A stretch of 55,000 nt of DNA from Rhizobium vallis (GTDB lineage Bacteria > Pseudomonadota > Alphaproteobacteria > Rhizobiales > Rhizobiaceae): positions 1-55,000 of the forward strand of contig NZ_ML133705.1 of NCBI RefSeq assembly GCF_003985155.1, written 5' to 3'. Within the stretch, counting starts at the first letter, position 1, and every line of letters starts with the position of its first letter. A model generated the notes under the pieces. That model did no database searches. It was not told the origin of the DNA and was given only the letters and a program-made list of their open reading frames with translations. This document shows positions 8,073 to 16,714 of this stretch, piece after piece. The translations under genes and the position numbers were made by a program.

Positions 8073-9233
8073 TTGAAAAGACGTGGCGCGGCGTGTGTCT
8101 TTTTGCTTGCGACTGGTATGGGGGTGCTTGCGGCGGGCATGGCGAATGCCGACGACATTCCTTTTTTCATCAGCCGTGATGTGCCAGATTACAGGGCGTT
8201 GATGACGCTTCGAGAGGCGGATGGCCCGACAAATACATATTTGCGCTCGGTCGTTCATCATCGTGGATGGACACGGGTCGAAGAACAGTCGGACCGCGGG
8301 ACAGGCGTTTCCTATGGAAACTTCTTCGATAACGTATTGTTGTCGACATGGAAGGCTCCTGACGACGAAGACGTTACGAGTATGACCATCACAAAGGTCG
8401 CGCAGCTACGCAGGGGCATCAGAGTAAAGAACACCAAGGAGGCTGGGACTGCCATCCATCCGGCCGGTGAAGCTTGCAAATGGTGGGAGGTCATAGACAA
8501 GCCTGAGTTGAAGGGCGCTTATGGACCCTTCTCCTACAGTTGCCTATCAAGTGATGGTATTGAAGTCGCCACAAAGGAATTGATAAAGCGCAAGGAGCCT
8601 TCCGGCGAAACGCAAGTGGTCAGACTGGAACGAACTTCTGTCGCGGAATCGGAAGTCAGACCTCCCAAGCGGCTCTTCGATCCTGCATTCTGGCTGAAGC
8701 CGCTCAGGAATTATCCGAACAGACCTGCAAATCTTCCCGATTTTTCAGCGAGAATGATCGGTGACCGGTCGGAGAAAAGAGTACTCAGGCATTATCCGTG
8801 GCGATTTGAAGAAGAGCGCAGCGAGGATGGGAGGACGGTGTTTTCAGTCTGGAACATGCTCGACGATCAAAGATTGACTGTCGGTTACTCCAAAAACGAG
8901 CGTCATTTCGAGGCCCATCGCTCCTCGGTTGACTTGCGGCCGTCGAGCAATCTTATCGAAATTGGGATCGGTCCGACCGACTTGAAAAAGAGCGATCGCT
9001 ACCTTGGAGAGTCCTGCGCCTGGTTTGAAGTAACCCACCTAGCTGATGCGGGCACGAGTGAATGCCTGACGCCCGACGGCGTGGCCCTGAAAGTCGAGTT
9101 CAGCTCATGGTTGGGTCCCGATGAAATCTACACCGCCGTCGAGCTCAAGCGCCGCCCGGTCGAGCTGAAGGAGATGATCCCGCCGGCGGAATTGATCGAT
9201 CCCTCATCGTGGGGATTTACCGTCAGCGATTGA
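8073..9233 (+). CDS. Exported protein with two related repeats, unknown function
   Basis: A 386-aa protein with a clear Sec signal peptide (MKRRGAACVFLLATG... ending ANA|DD). The mature part contains a domain used twice: GEACKWWEV ... SYSCLSSDG ... FDPAFW in the first half and GESCAWFEV ... SECLTPDG ... IDPSSW in the second. Each copy has a Cys pair, probably a disulfide. I do not recognise the family. The TTG at 8073 is preferred because GAGG lies seven bases upstream and gives a canonical signal peptide; the ATG at 8040 has no ribosome site. A family-A repeat cluster follows the gene. Confidence 0.78.
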   Translation: MKRRGAACVFLLATGMGVLAAGMANADDIPFFISRDVPDYRALMTLREADGPTNTYLRSVVHHRGWTRVEEQSDRGTGVSYGNFFDNVLLSTWKAPDDEDVTSMTITKVAQLRRGIRVKNTKEAGTAIHPAGEACKWWEVIDKPELKGAYGPFSYSCLSSDGIEVATKELIKRKEPSGETQVVRLERTSVAESEVRPPKRLFDPAFWLKPLRNYPNRPANLPDFSARMIGDRSEKRVLRHYPWRFEEERSEDGRTVFSVWNMLDDQRLTVGYSKNERHFEAHRSSVDLRPSSNLIEIGIGPTDLKKSDRYLGESCAWFEVTHLADAGTSECLTPDGVALKVEFSSWLGPDEIYTAVELKRRPVELKEMIPPAELIDPSSWGFTVSD

Positions 9234-9299
9234 GGAGCTGGCTTCGGCGGCTGCCGTATTCGAGGCTCCTGGGCACGGCCTCTCCTCCGTGATGAGTGG

Positions 9300-9475
9300 C
9301 GGCATTCTCCCACGTCCCTCATGCTGAGGTGCGCAGCCCGTGGGGCGGAGCCTCGAAGCACGCGCCGCAGCGTTGCTTCCTGCCTCTATCAACTGCTGGC
9401 GCGCCCGCCTCGTCCTTCGAGGCTCCAGCCTTCGGCTTCCGCGCCTAAGGATAAGGCTTTCTTGAGTGACAAAGC
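9300..9475. repeat. Family A repeats
   Basis: Two copies in opposite orientation: CTCATGCTGAGGTGCGCAGC... at about 9318-9365 and CCTCGTCCTTCGAGGCTCC... at about 9407-9460. There is no gene between 9234 and 9580. Confidence 0.75.
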
Positions 9476-9580
9476 TGTGAAATCCTAAAATACCACTCCT
9501 GCTAGAAAAACCGTTGACCTCTTTAGCCTCGGCTGCTTCTCTCCCGCTGACCAAAGCGAATCGATCTGAAGGGGATATCG

Positions 9581-11116
9581 ATGACAGTGCTTGCAAAACC
9601 TGTGGCGGTTGATGATGTCAGCAGCGCTTCCGAGAATGACGTGATTTCGGGTAATCTGCTGGCCAACGATCTGGCCGGGGCTTCCGGCCACATGTTTCTC
9701 AATTTCTTCGACGGCGAGCGGGTCCTTGCCAAGACGGCCGGGCAGGTCACCGATATCGAGGGCGAGCACGGCACGTTTCACGTCAGGGCCGACGGCTCCT
9801 ACAGCTATACGCTGAACGAGGCGGCCAAGGTGGGCTTTCTTCAAGGAATGACGCTGACGGAGACGATCGGTTACAAGATCTCCGATGGTTCGGGGAACAC
9901 CGATGTCGGCCACTTCAAGCTCGACGTTCACGGGGTCACGAGCCTGCCTGTCGCAATCGACGACAGCTTCTCCTTCCACGAGGGAGGCGAGATGGCCCGC
10001 AATGTGCTTGCCAATGATCACGCGGGAGAGGCGACCGGCGCGCTCTTCCTGCGCTCGGTCGGCGGCACGAGCATTGCCACCGGTCAGGGACAGACGACCG
10101 ACGTGGCGGGTGAGTTCGGCACCTTTCATTTCGCGGCGAACGGCAGCTTCACCTACGATCTCGACCCGGCCGTGAAGGCGGGCCTCAATGACGGCGAGCA
10201 TGTGACGGAGAAGCTGCAATACAAGGTGTCGGACGGCGCCGGCCACGCGGATGCCGGCGTAATCACCCTGACCGTCGATGGCATGACGGATGGCAAGTCT
10301 GTGAATACGGCTCATGCCGAGGCCCAGGCGGAAATCGTGCGCCCCTTCGACGACCATTACGAACTCCAGGGGGTGGCGATCGATCCGCTGACGGGCAAGT
10401 TTTACGTCAGCTCCGGCCATGGTTTCCCAGATGATTCCATGGTGAGCATTTACGACAACGCCTCGGCTTTCGAGGCCGGCAAGGCCAGCGGCGCCATCTC
10501 GCTCGGCGACTATGACAAGGGCGAATATGACATCGGCGGAACCTATTTTTCGGTCCGCGGCGGCGAGATCATCGGACGAACCAACGAGGCGAGAAGCGGG
10601 GAGGACCCTTTCCCCGATCAGACCTATCTCGCAAAGTGGGATGCCGCCGATGGATCGCTCGATCAGAAGGGGGCTTCGATTCCCGGCCTTATCGGCAAGA
10701 ACGGGGCGGGTACGTTCGACTGGGGCGGATTCACGGCGGTCAATACGATGCAGGATTCGACCGGCATCTATGTCGTCGGCCGGCTCAACGATGCCACCTG
10801 GCAGGTCTCCAAGATCGATCCCGACACGCTGAACCCGATCGAATCCAAGACCTTTTCGGCCGGCGGGCTCGGTTATGGCTTTGCCGTCAACGGCACCTTC
10901 TTCTTCGGCGATTCCTCCGGCAGCGAGCATATCGGCACGGCGTTCGACTTTGCGACCGGGGTCAAGACAACGGTCGATGTCAACATCGCCATACCAGGAG
11001 ACGACTCCACCACCAACGTGGTCTATGACTCAGCGGCGGATAATCTCTACATCACTAACTCTATAACCAACCAAATCTCCGTGGTGCATCACGTGTCGGA
11101 CATCTTGTTCGCCTGA
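9581..11116 (+). CDS. Ra/VCBS-domain secreted protein with C-terminal beta-propeller-like region
   Basis: A 511-aa protein without a Sec signal. Two tandem Ra/VCBS (cadherin-like) domains occupy about 7-125 and 126-245; each has a SGNLLANDLAG or ARNVLANDHAG motif, a GTFH(V/F)xADGSYSY-type strand and a GYKISDGSG/QYKVSDGAG strand. The remaining 265 residues form repeated beta blades (ELQGVAIDPLTGKFYVSS, GLGYGFAVNGTFFFGD, TTNVVYDSAADNLYITNS). Rap proteins of R. leguminosarum share the first domain type and leave by the PrsDE type I system, so secretion by that route is inferred. GAAGGGG lies upstream and an intrinsic terminator 88 bases downstream. Confidence 0.85.
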   Translation: MTVLAKPVAVDDVSSASENDVISGNLLANDLAGASGHMFLNFFDGERVLAKTAGQVTDIEGEHGTFHVRADGSYSYTLNEAAKVGFLQGMTLTETIGYKISDGSGNTDVGHFKLDVHGVTSLPVAIDDSFSFHEGGEMARNVLANDHAGEATGALFLRSVGGTSIATGQGQTTDVAGEFGTFHFAANGSFTYDLDPAVKAGLNDGEHVTEKLQYKVSDGAGHADAGVITLTVDGMTDGKSVNTAHAEAQAEIVRPFDDHYELQGVAIDPLTGKFYVSSGHGFPDDSMVSIYDNASAFEAGKASGAISLGDYDKGEYDIGGTYFSVRGGEIIGRTNEARSGEDPFPDQTYLAKWDAADGSLDQKGASIPGLIGKNGAGTFDWGGFTAVNTMQDSTGIYVVGRLNDATWQVSKIDPDTLNPIESKTFSAGGLGYGFAVNGTFFFGDSSGSEHIGTAFDFATGVKTTVDVNIAIPGDDSTTNVVYDSAADNLYITNSITNQISVVHHVSDILFA

Positions 11117-11203
11117 TCGGCGCAAGCCTCGCGCCAGCTTCAGCTGGCAGAAGGCGGGCATTGATTCTCCCAGGATCTATTGCGAGCACCTTTCAGCATG
11201 AAC

Positions 11204-11232
11204 AGCCCCGCCAATGATTGGCGGGGCTTTTG
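11204..11232 (+). terminator. Intrinsic terminator
   Basis: AGCCCCGCC (11204-11212), a seven-base loop and GGCGGGGCT (11220-11228) run into TTTT. This is the best canonical terminator in the window and ends the Ra/VCBS gene. Confidence 0.8.
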
Positions 11233-11249
11233 CTGGCAAATCTCGTTGT

Positions 11250-11338
11250 TTACCCGTCATCCTCGGCCTTGTGCCGAGGATCTGCTGCCCTATCGACGGG
11301 AGGCAGATGCTCGGGACAAGCCCGAGCATGACGAAGGA
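11250..11338. repeat. Palindromic repeat, family C
   Basis: Two hairpins back to back: GTCATCCTCGGCCTTGTGCC with GAGGAT, then GATGCTCGGGACAAGCCCGA with GCATGAC. The outer ends GTCAT and ATGAC also pair, so the whole 85 bp can fold as one cruciform. It is seen once in this window. Confidence 0.65.
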
Positions 11339-11410
11339 GGCGTTGACGAGGCTTTCGTGGCACGATGGGTGATATCGCTCAATTGTCGACAGGCAAAGCT
11401 GCGGCACGCC

Positions 11411-11887
11411 TCAGCCGCGCCGGGCCGCCTCGATTGCCGCGATGTCGATCTTCCCCATGGTCATCATCGCGTCGAAGGCGCGTTTGGCCTCGGCGGGGCT
11501 TGCCTTCAGCGCTTCGCTGAGCGCCCGCGGCGTGATCTGCCAGGAGACGCCCCACTTGTCCTTGCACCAGCCGCAGGCGCTTTCCTGGCCGCCATTGTTG
11601 ACGATGGCGTTCCAGTAGCGGTCGGTCTCTTCCTGATTTTCCGTGGCGATCTGGAAGGAGAAGCATTCGTTGTGCTTGATCGAGGGACCGCCGTTCAGCC
11701 CGATGCAGGGAATGCCGGCGACGGTGAATTCGACGACCAGCACGTCTCCCTGCTTGCCATCCGGATAATCTCCAGGCGCACGAATGACGGCGTCCACGGC
11801 GCTGCCGGGAAAGACCTCGGCATAGAAACGGGCGGCAGCCTCGGCATCCCTGTCGTACCAGAGGCAGATCGTGTTCTTGTTCAGCAT
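11411..11887 (-). CDS. VOC-superfamily (PhnB/UbiG-like) protein
   Basis: A 158-aa protein of the vicinal oxygen chelate fold, the type often labelled 3-demethylubiquinone methyltransferase-like or PhnB-like. It has ICLWYDRDAEAAARFYAEVF at the start, IPCIGLNGGPSIKHNECFSF in the middle and GWCKDKWGVSWQITP near the end. Members are usually orphan enzymes or binding proteins, and the substrate is not known. The ATG at 11887 has AAAGGA upstream; the longer frame upstream lacks family similarity. It faces the terminator of the Ra/VCBS gene. Confidence 0.9.
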   Translation of the reverse strand: MLNKNTICLWYDRDAEAAARFYAEVFPGSAVDAVIRAPGDYPDGKQGDVLVVEFTVAGIPCIGLNGGPSIKHNECFSFQIATENQEETDRYWNAIVNNGGQESACGWCKDKWGVSWQITPRALSEALKASPAEAKRAFDAMMTMGKIDIAAIEAARRG

Positions 11888-12114
11888 CGGGCGGTCCTTT
11901 CGTTTGCCATCTGCTGGTTGAAATAAGAGGCAGACGGGCTTTCTCCAGTGCGTGGAAACCGTTTTTGGCCAGATGTCACCGCTCTGTTGAAGTTTCCCCT
12001 GGGGCCGATGTGATGCAACCCTCCGGTTGAATAAATCCATTTGCTTTGCTTGAGGCATTCAAGTATATATTCCTAATATAAGATAAATTGAGCTGCGGCA
12101 GAAAGACTTTTTCC

Positions 12115-12264
12115 GTGAAGTTCTGGGCGTTCATCGCGGCTTTTGTTTTGAGCGTGCTGTTGTGGAGCAGCTTTTACTACGGCGGCCGCGGAATTTTCGG
12201 CGCGATTAATACTTTGCAACGCTTTGCCCAAGGTGCAGTCGGCGACGAGCCTAAGGAGCGGTAG
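12115..12264 (+). CDS. Small single-span membrane protein, 49 aa
   Basis: A GTG-started frame encodes a 49-aa protein with one transmembrane helix (KFWAFIAAFVLSVLLW) followed by SSFYYGGRG and a polar tail ending DEPKER. An AT-rich segment upstream (12061-12090) could hold its promoter. The ribosome site is weak, so the call is tentative. The function is unknown. Confidence 0.5.
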   Translation: MKFWAFIAAFVLSVLLWSSFYYGGRGIFGAINTLQRFAQGAVGDEPKER

Positions 12265-12734
12265 ATCCGCGGCGGGTGGCAGCGTTGTTTTTCACATTCA
12301 TCGATTGTCGGCGCCTTCCCCTTCGCTTGCGCTGCGAGCATTCGCGACAAGCGCCTTGAGCGGCAAGAGAAAGGCAGATGACCAAGGCTCGCCGGTCTCG
12401 TTTCCCGCCACTCCTAATCCCGCGCCATCGCCCGCCATGCGGCCGGCGGGGTGGCGAAGGCTCTTGAGACGGCGGATATGGACTGGGCTGTTGTCGTGAG
12501 CGCCAAGCTGGCGAGCGGAGGCCGACATGCTCGATGGCGTCGTCATCGTCGGCGCCAGCGCCATGCATGCCGAGGCCAAGCAGGCGGCGGCGACGCTCTC
12601 CTTTTTACGGGATGGCCTGGAGATCGCGGTCACAACTTCGTGCGCGAGGAGCGAAGGCGGCGGGGCGGCATGAACCAAAGCCCGAGTTGCGGGGTTTAGA
12701 GAACGCCCGCCTTTCCAACAAAGGACCGATCGCC
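12265..12734. other. Intergenic stretch with family D repeat and degraded coding traces
   Basis: Bases 12340-12380 carry the family-D sequence (CGACAAGCGCCTTGAGCGGC). Around 12478-12702 short frames with coding-like composition appear (for example MLDGVVIVGASAMHAEA from 12528), but they shift frame, lack a ribosome site and match nothing I know. They may be the remains of a decayed gene. Confidence 0.4.
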
Positions 12735-13139
12735 ATGCAAAGATTCCTGCTCACCGGCCTTGCCCTTGCCGCGCTCGCTGGAGCCGCCTTCGCCCAGGAA
12801 CCATCCGCCCCGCCAGTCGCAGGCGCAGCACCGCCGCCCGCAGCCGATACGGGTTCGCCGCCGCCCGATGCCGGCGCATCGCCTCCGTCCCGCGACGAAG
12901 CCATGCCGGATGCTTCGCCGCGAGACCGCTTCGCCTTCCGGGGACACGGCTGGAGAGGCGATATGGGCTTTTACCGCGGCCATCATCGCGGCCCACCGCC
13001 CTCCAAGGCCGCCCGTTTCCGGATCGAGGACGGCAATACGAGGATCGATCTGAAATGCGCGGAGGACGAACCGATGAAGGTCTGCGCCGATCTCCTGCTC
13101 CAGGTCATGGACCGCCTGCAGGGGCCGGCGCAGCCTTGA
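12735..13139 (+). CDS. Small exported proline/alanine-rich protein
   Basis: A 134-aa protein with a Sec signal peptide (MQRFLLTGLALAALAGAAFA|QE). A 60-residue Pro/Ala-rich low-complexity linker and an RGHGWRGDMGFYRGHHRG segment follow. A C-terminal part of about 45 residues contains two Cys (LKCAEDEPMKVCADLLL), likely disulfide-bonded. Short envelope proteins of this layout are common in Rhizobiales and have no known function. AAAGGA precedes the ATG. Confidence 0.78.
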   Translation: MQRFLLTGLALAALAGAAFAQEPSAPPVAGAAPPPAADTGSPPPDAGASPPSRDEAMPDASPRDRFAFRGHGWRGDMGFYRGHHRGPPPSKAARFRIEDGNTRIDLKCAEDEPMKVCADLLLQVMDRLQGPAQP

Positions 13140-13159
13140 TGATGCGCGTTTCAGGAACG

Positions 13160-13402
13160 GAGAGAGGGCGTGCCGTGTGGCACCCCCCTCTGTCCTGCCG
13201 GACCCGGGGTCGAGCCACGGGTCTCGACCCGTCCTTCGGACCCCCCACAAGGAGGGAGATCGGCAGGAAGCCATGCCTCGCTGCAAATTTACGATTAATG
13301 TGACGGCCCGTTGTTTGGGCAAGCCATCACGCCCAGCCAATCTCCCCACCTGTGGGGGAGATGCCCGGCAGGGCAGAGGGGGGTGCCACACGGCACACCT
13401 GT
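13160..13402. repeat. Palindromic repeat, family E (copy 2, inverted, with nested insert)
   Basis: An inverted copy of the element at 3717-3910, with the same ends and the same centre. Its left arm is interrupted at about 13203-13239 by a small palindrome, GGGTCGAG (13207-13214) and CTCGACCC (13223-13230), that is absent from copy 1. Confidence 0.8.
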
Positions 13403-13549
13403 AAGGGGAAGAGAAAGTAGCGCAAGCCGAAGGCTGTTCCCTCGAAGGATCACGCCGCAGCGTCCCCCATCGGCAAACCCACCCAAGTGGATTTCCTTGA
13501 CGCCCGCCTCCATCCATATGAGATTATCCTCATGGACGCGGGGGCTTCG

Positions 13550-14830
13550 ATGACATCCGTGAGGGTCAATGAGCTGATATCGGTGGCGGGGCAGCCCGAG
13601 GTCGCCGATTTTGCCGATTTTGCGGCGCGTGGCTTTGCCGGGATCATCAATGCCCGGCCGGATGGCGAGGAGCCCGGCCAGCCCGGCAATGCGGCGGAGA
13701 AGGCGGCGGCCGCTGCCGCCGGGCTTGCCTACGGCTTCGTGCCGGTGAAGGGCGCTGAGATTACCGAGGCCGATATCCGCGCCTTCCAGGGGGCGATGGC
13801 CGCAGCCAAGGGGCCGGTGCTTGCCCATTGCAAAAGCGGCACGCGGGCGCTGACGCTCTATGCGCTGGGCGAGGCGCTCGATGGGCGGATGGATGCTGGC
13901 GATATCGAGGCCTTCGGCAAGAGCCAGGGCTTCGATCTGGCCGGGGCGCGGCGCTTTCTGGAGAGGCGGGCAGGGCAGGTGCCCGACGTGAAGGCCTTCT
14001 TCCATCCTGCCACATCGAGCGTGCAATATGTCGTGACCGATCCCGCCACGAAGCGCTGTGCCATCATCGACCCGGTGCTCGATTTCGACGAATGCTCTGG
14101 GGCAACGGGCACCGCGAGCGCCGACGCCATCCTTGCCTATATCGCGGCCGAGCGGTTGACGCTCGAATGGATTCTCGACACCCATCCGCATGCCGATCAT
14201 TTCTCCGCCGCCCATTACCTCAAAGGCAGGACCGACGCGCCGACGGCGATCGGCGCCCATGTCACCGAGGTCCAGAAGCTCTGGAAGGAGATCTACAACT
14301 GGCCGGCGCTTGCCGCCGACGGCTCACAATGGGACCGGCTGTTTGCCGATGGCGAGACGTTCAAGATCGGCGCGCTCGACGCCCGGGTGATGTTTTCCCC
14401 CGGCCATACGCTGGCCTCCGTCACCTACCTGATCGGCGACGCCGCCTTCGTGCACGACACGGTGTTCACCCCGGATTCCGGCACGGCGCGAACGGATTTT
14501 CCCGGCGGCAGCGCCAGCGCCCTCTGGCATTCGATTCAGGCGATCCTGTCACTGCCCGAGGAAACCCGCCTGTTTTCCGGCCACGACTACCAGCCGGGCG
14601 GCCGCCACCCGCGCTGGGAGAGCACGGTCGCCGCCCAGAAACGCGACAATCCGCACATCGCAGGGAAGGACGAGGCCGCCTATGTCGCGCTCCGTCAGGC
14701 CCGCGACCGCACATTGGCGAAACCGAAGCTGATGCTGCACGCGCTGCAGGTGAATATCCGCGGTGGGAGACTGCCCGAGCCTGAGGAGAATGGGCGGCGG
14801 TATCTGAAGATACCGCTGGATGCGTTGTAG
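13550..14830 (+). CDS. blh: Bifunctional sulfur transferase/persulfide dioxygenase (Blh type)
   Basis: A 426-aa two-domain protein. The N-terminal DSP/PTP-like domain (about 1-115) has the HCKSGTRA loop with Cys94, proposed to act as a rhodanese-type sulfur carrier. The C-terminal metallo-beta-lactamase domain (about 140-425) has THPHADH (His212, His214, Asp216, His217) and later SPGHT and GHDY ligands, as in ETHE1 persulfide dioxygenases. Blh proteins detoxify hydrogen sulfide in Agrobacterium and Xylella under the repressor BigR; no bigR is next to it here. The start at 13550 fits the domain edge; the ATG at 13532 is an alternative. Its last 63 codons recur downstream as fragments. Confidence 0.93.
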   Translation: MTSVRVNELISVAGQPEVADFADFAARGFAGIINARPDGEEPGQPGNAAEKAAAAAAGLAYGFVPVKGAEITEADIRAFQGAMAAAKGPVLAHCKSGTRALTLYALGEALDGRMDAGDIEAFGKSQGFDLAGARRFLERRAGQVPDVKAFFHPATSSVQYVVTDPATKRCAIIDPVLDFDECSGATGTASADAILAYIAAERLTLEWILDTHPHADHFSAAHYLKGRTDAPTAIGAHVTEVQKLWKEIYNWPALAADGSQWDRLFADGETFKIGALDARVMFSPGHTLASVTYLIGDAAFVHDTVFTPDSGTARTDFPGGSASALWHSIQAILSLPEETRLFSGHDYQPGGRHPRWESTVAAQKRDNPHIAGKDEAAYVALRQARDRTLAKPKLMLHALQVNIRGGRLPEPEENGRRYLKIPLDAL

Positions 14831-14844
14831 GGGGCTGGGATCAG

Positions 14845-15195
14845 CGCTGCGGTGTGCGCTTCGAGGCTCCGCCCTTGCGGGCTGCGCACCTCAGCACGTT
14901 CCACTGACCCTCATCCCTGTGCTCGTCACAGGGATCCAGCGCGCCCAAGTCCTTGGGCGCGGGAGAATCCCCAGATTGATAAGAGTCATTCATCGCGCGG
15001 ACGCGCGGTGGCTGGATTCCTGTGACAGGCACAGGAATGAGGGGAGAGGTGGTGCTCGTTGACTGCCTCGAAGGACAAGGCGGCGCTCCAACGGTTGAGG
15101 ATGCAAGAAGCAATGTTGAGCGCGTGCTTCGAGGCTCCGCCCTCCGGGCTACGCACCTCAGCATGAGGGAGGTCGGAGGATGCCGCGCCCATGAC
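14845..15195. repeat. Repeat cluster: family A copies around a 135-bp cruciform element
   Basis: Family-A pieces lie at about 14855-14895 and 15120-15180. Between them, CCTCATCCCTGTGCTCGTCA (14907 on) mirrors the segment ending near 15042 (TGACAGGCACAGGAATGAGG). An inner GCGCGCCCAAG/CTTGGGCGCG hairpin sits at 14939-14960. This is a different repeat type from families A-E. Confidence 0.75.
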
Positions 15196-15249
15196 CGCAG
15201 GGCGATGGATGCCGGCGGGCGAACGAGCGGGCGCTGGTCTGGGCTCTCC

Positions 15250-15573
15250 TTACCGATACCCCAGCGACCGCAGCATCATGTCCATGCCGAAGAAGCCGGC
15301 CAGAGCGATGATGGCGACCATGGCAAACAGCGCCCATCCGACCGGCGTCAGCGTTTGCCGTTCCACGTCGCGGTAGGGATATCGATTGCCCGTTGCCAGG
15401 AAATAGATGCCGAAAACTACGCATAGCCCGACGACGACGGTGGCGCGTGGCATCCAGGTGACCATATCGGCGCCGAGACTTGCATCCTGCAGCGGCAGCC
15501 AAACCGCCTGCCAGGCAATCGCGGCCGCCAAAGCCAAGCAGAAGACGCCGCCGATCCTGTACCGTGCTTCCAT
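15250..15573 (-). CDS. Small membrane protein (three helices)
   Basis: A 107-aa hydrophobic protein with helices at about 8-28 (VFCLALAAAIAWQAVWL), 42-62 (ATVVVGLCVVFGIYFLATG) and 78-100 (VGWALFAMVAIIALAGFFGM). The layout recalls the small TctB-type subunit of tripartite tricarboxylate carriers. It is shorter than usual and no TctA or TctC lies nearby, so the function stays open. GGGAG precedes the ATG at 15573. It lies between the intact blh gene and the first blh fragment. Confidence 0.7.
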   Translation of the reverse strand: MEARYRIGGVFCLALAAAIAWQAVWLPLQDASLGADMVTWMPRATVVVGLCVVFGIYFLATGNRYPYRDVERQTLTPVGWALFAMVAIIALAGFFGMDMMLRSLGYR

Positions 15574-15925
15574 CGAAATCTCCCTCGTGCTGCGTTGCTT
15601 GAGTTTATAGGCTGTTTTTTGCGAGGAATGGTAGTGGGAATGCCATGCTGCTCGCAGCCTGTGTGCACTCGTGTTCATGCTGGTTCAGGCACCGCATGCA
15701 TAGATTTCCTGAGCCGCAGCGCGAACGCCCTCGGGCGTTCGATCCCTGCGACCCAGCCGCAGCCCGAGGCGACCGTTCATTTTCCAGTCGCCACTATCTG
15801 TTCGGTGGAGGAGAACGGGCAGCGGTATCTGAAGATACCGTTGGATGCGTTGTAGGGGCTGGGGACGTGCTGAAGAAGTCGATCCCCTCGCTTGCAGACG
15901 CCGATGAACGGTGCGTGAGGTGACC
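15574..15925. other. Gene-poor stretch with blh tail fragment
   Basis: Apart from the 48-base blh remnant (15808-15855) I see no gene. A CGAACGCCCTCGGGCGTTCG palindrome lies at about 15721-15740. Confidence 0.5.
15808..15855 (+). pseudogene. Fragment: last 16 codons of blh (copy 2)
   Basis: The bases encode EENGQRYLKIPLDAL and a stop, against EENGRRYLKIPLDAL and a stop at the end of the intact gene (14783-14830), with three base differences in 48. It has no start or domain and is a duplicated 3' end. Confidence 0.85.
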
Positions 15926-16645
15926 TTACCACGGCGTCGTGTCACCCGGTTCGACGAACGTCCCCGATGTCGTTGCAACGAGTGCATACTGCACTGGCAG
16001 CCTTGCTCCTTCCTCGGGAGTCATGTTGCCGTATCCGGTCAGGTCCGTCTTGACAAAGCCGGGGCTGACCGAATTCACTACGATGCCGGTCTCTTTCAGT
16101 TCCTGGTGCAACTGGATCGTCAGCATGTTCAGAGACGCCTTCGATGCGTTGTACCCGACGAACTGTTGCGAATAGTATGTCGATGTCGGATCGCCGTTCA
16201 ACGCCAGTGAACCAAGCGAGCTGGACACGTTTACGATGCGCCCGGCGGGTGACGTTTTCAGCAGCGGCAGCACCGCCTGCGTCACAGCCAATGCGCCGAT
16301 GAAGTTTACTTCCATGACATTGCGAACAGCATCAATGGATGCACGGCTGGGAGGGGCGTCTGCAAAATCGAAGATGCCCGCGTTATTGACGAGGATGTCC
16401 AGGCGGCCATGCGTGTCTACAATAGCTTGGGCTGCTGCAGTGATGCTCTGTTTGTCGGTAACGTCGAGCTGGACGGAGAAGGCGTATATGCCCTCCGACT
16501 TCAATTCTGCGGCTGCCGCGGTGCCACGATCCACGTCCCTCGCACCGATCACGACCGTGACACCAGCCTTGCCGAGTTGGCGCGAGACCTCCAGGCCGAT
16601 GCCCTTATTGCCGCCGGTTACAAGCGCAACGCGTTCTTCCTTCAT
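15926..16645 (-). CDS. Short-chain dehydrogenase/reductase
   Basis: A 239-aa classical SDR. TGGNKGIG (about 10-17) binds NAD(P)H, NNAG is at about 87-90, a Ser-rich VNVSSS strand is at about 139, the catalytic YNASK is near 160-164 and SPGFVKTDLTGYG follows. It resembles carbonyl-reductase-like SDRs (plant/bacterial CBR1 type). AAAGG lies upstream of the ATG at 16645; upstream extension is unsupported. It is divergent from a TetR regulator, its probable controller. The pair stands between two blh tail fragments. Confidence 0.92.
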   Translation of the reverse strand: MKEERVALVTGGNKGIGLEVSRQLGKAGVTVVIGARDVDRGTAAAAELKSEGIYAFSVQLDVTDKQSITAAAQAIVDTHGRLDILVNNAGIFDFADAPPSRASIDAVRNVMEVNFIGALAVTQAVLPLLKTSPAGRIVNVSSSLGSLALNGDPTSTYYSQQFVGYNASKASLNMLTIQLHQELKETGIVVNSVSPGFVKTDLTGYGNMTPEEGARLPVQYALVATTSGTFVEPGDTTPW

Positions 16646-16684
16646 GTCTAAAGCCTTTCTTCGTTTACGTTTTCGGCCATGATA

Positions 16685-16698
16685 TGAAGAATTATTCA
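16685..16698. promoter_or_regulatory. Possible TetR operator
   Basis: The near-palindrome TGAAGAATTATTCA lies in the 69-bp gap between the divergent SDR and TetR genes, just upstream of the TetR ribosome site. It is the only dyad in the gap. Confidence 0.45.
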
Positions 16699-16714
16699 GT
16701 TTGAGGATTCGCTT

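Noticed and set aside
9485..10930. A 481-codon minus-strand frame
   Set aside because: It is antisense to the Ra/VCBS gene, has an Arg/Asp-rich shadow composition and no motif.
12528..12702. Coding-like frame beginning MLDGVVIVGASAMHAEA
   Set aside because: No ribosome site, no family match and frame changes around it; recorded as intergenic trace only.
15250..15573. Calling the three-helix protein a TctB transporter subunit
   Set aside because: It is shorter than TctB and has no TctA or TctC partner, so only the membrane topology is reported.
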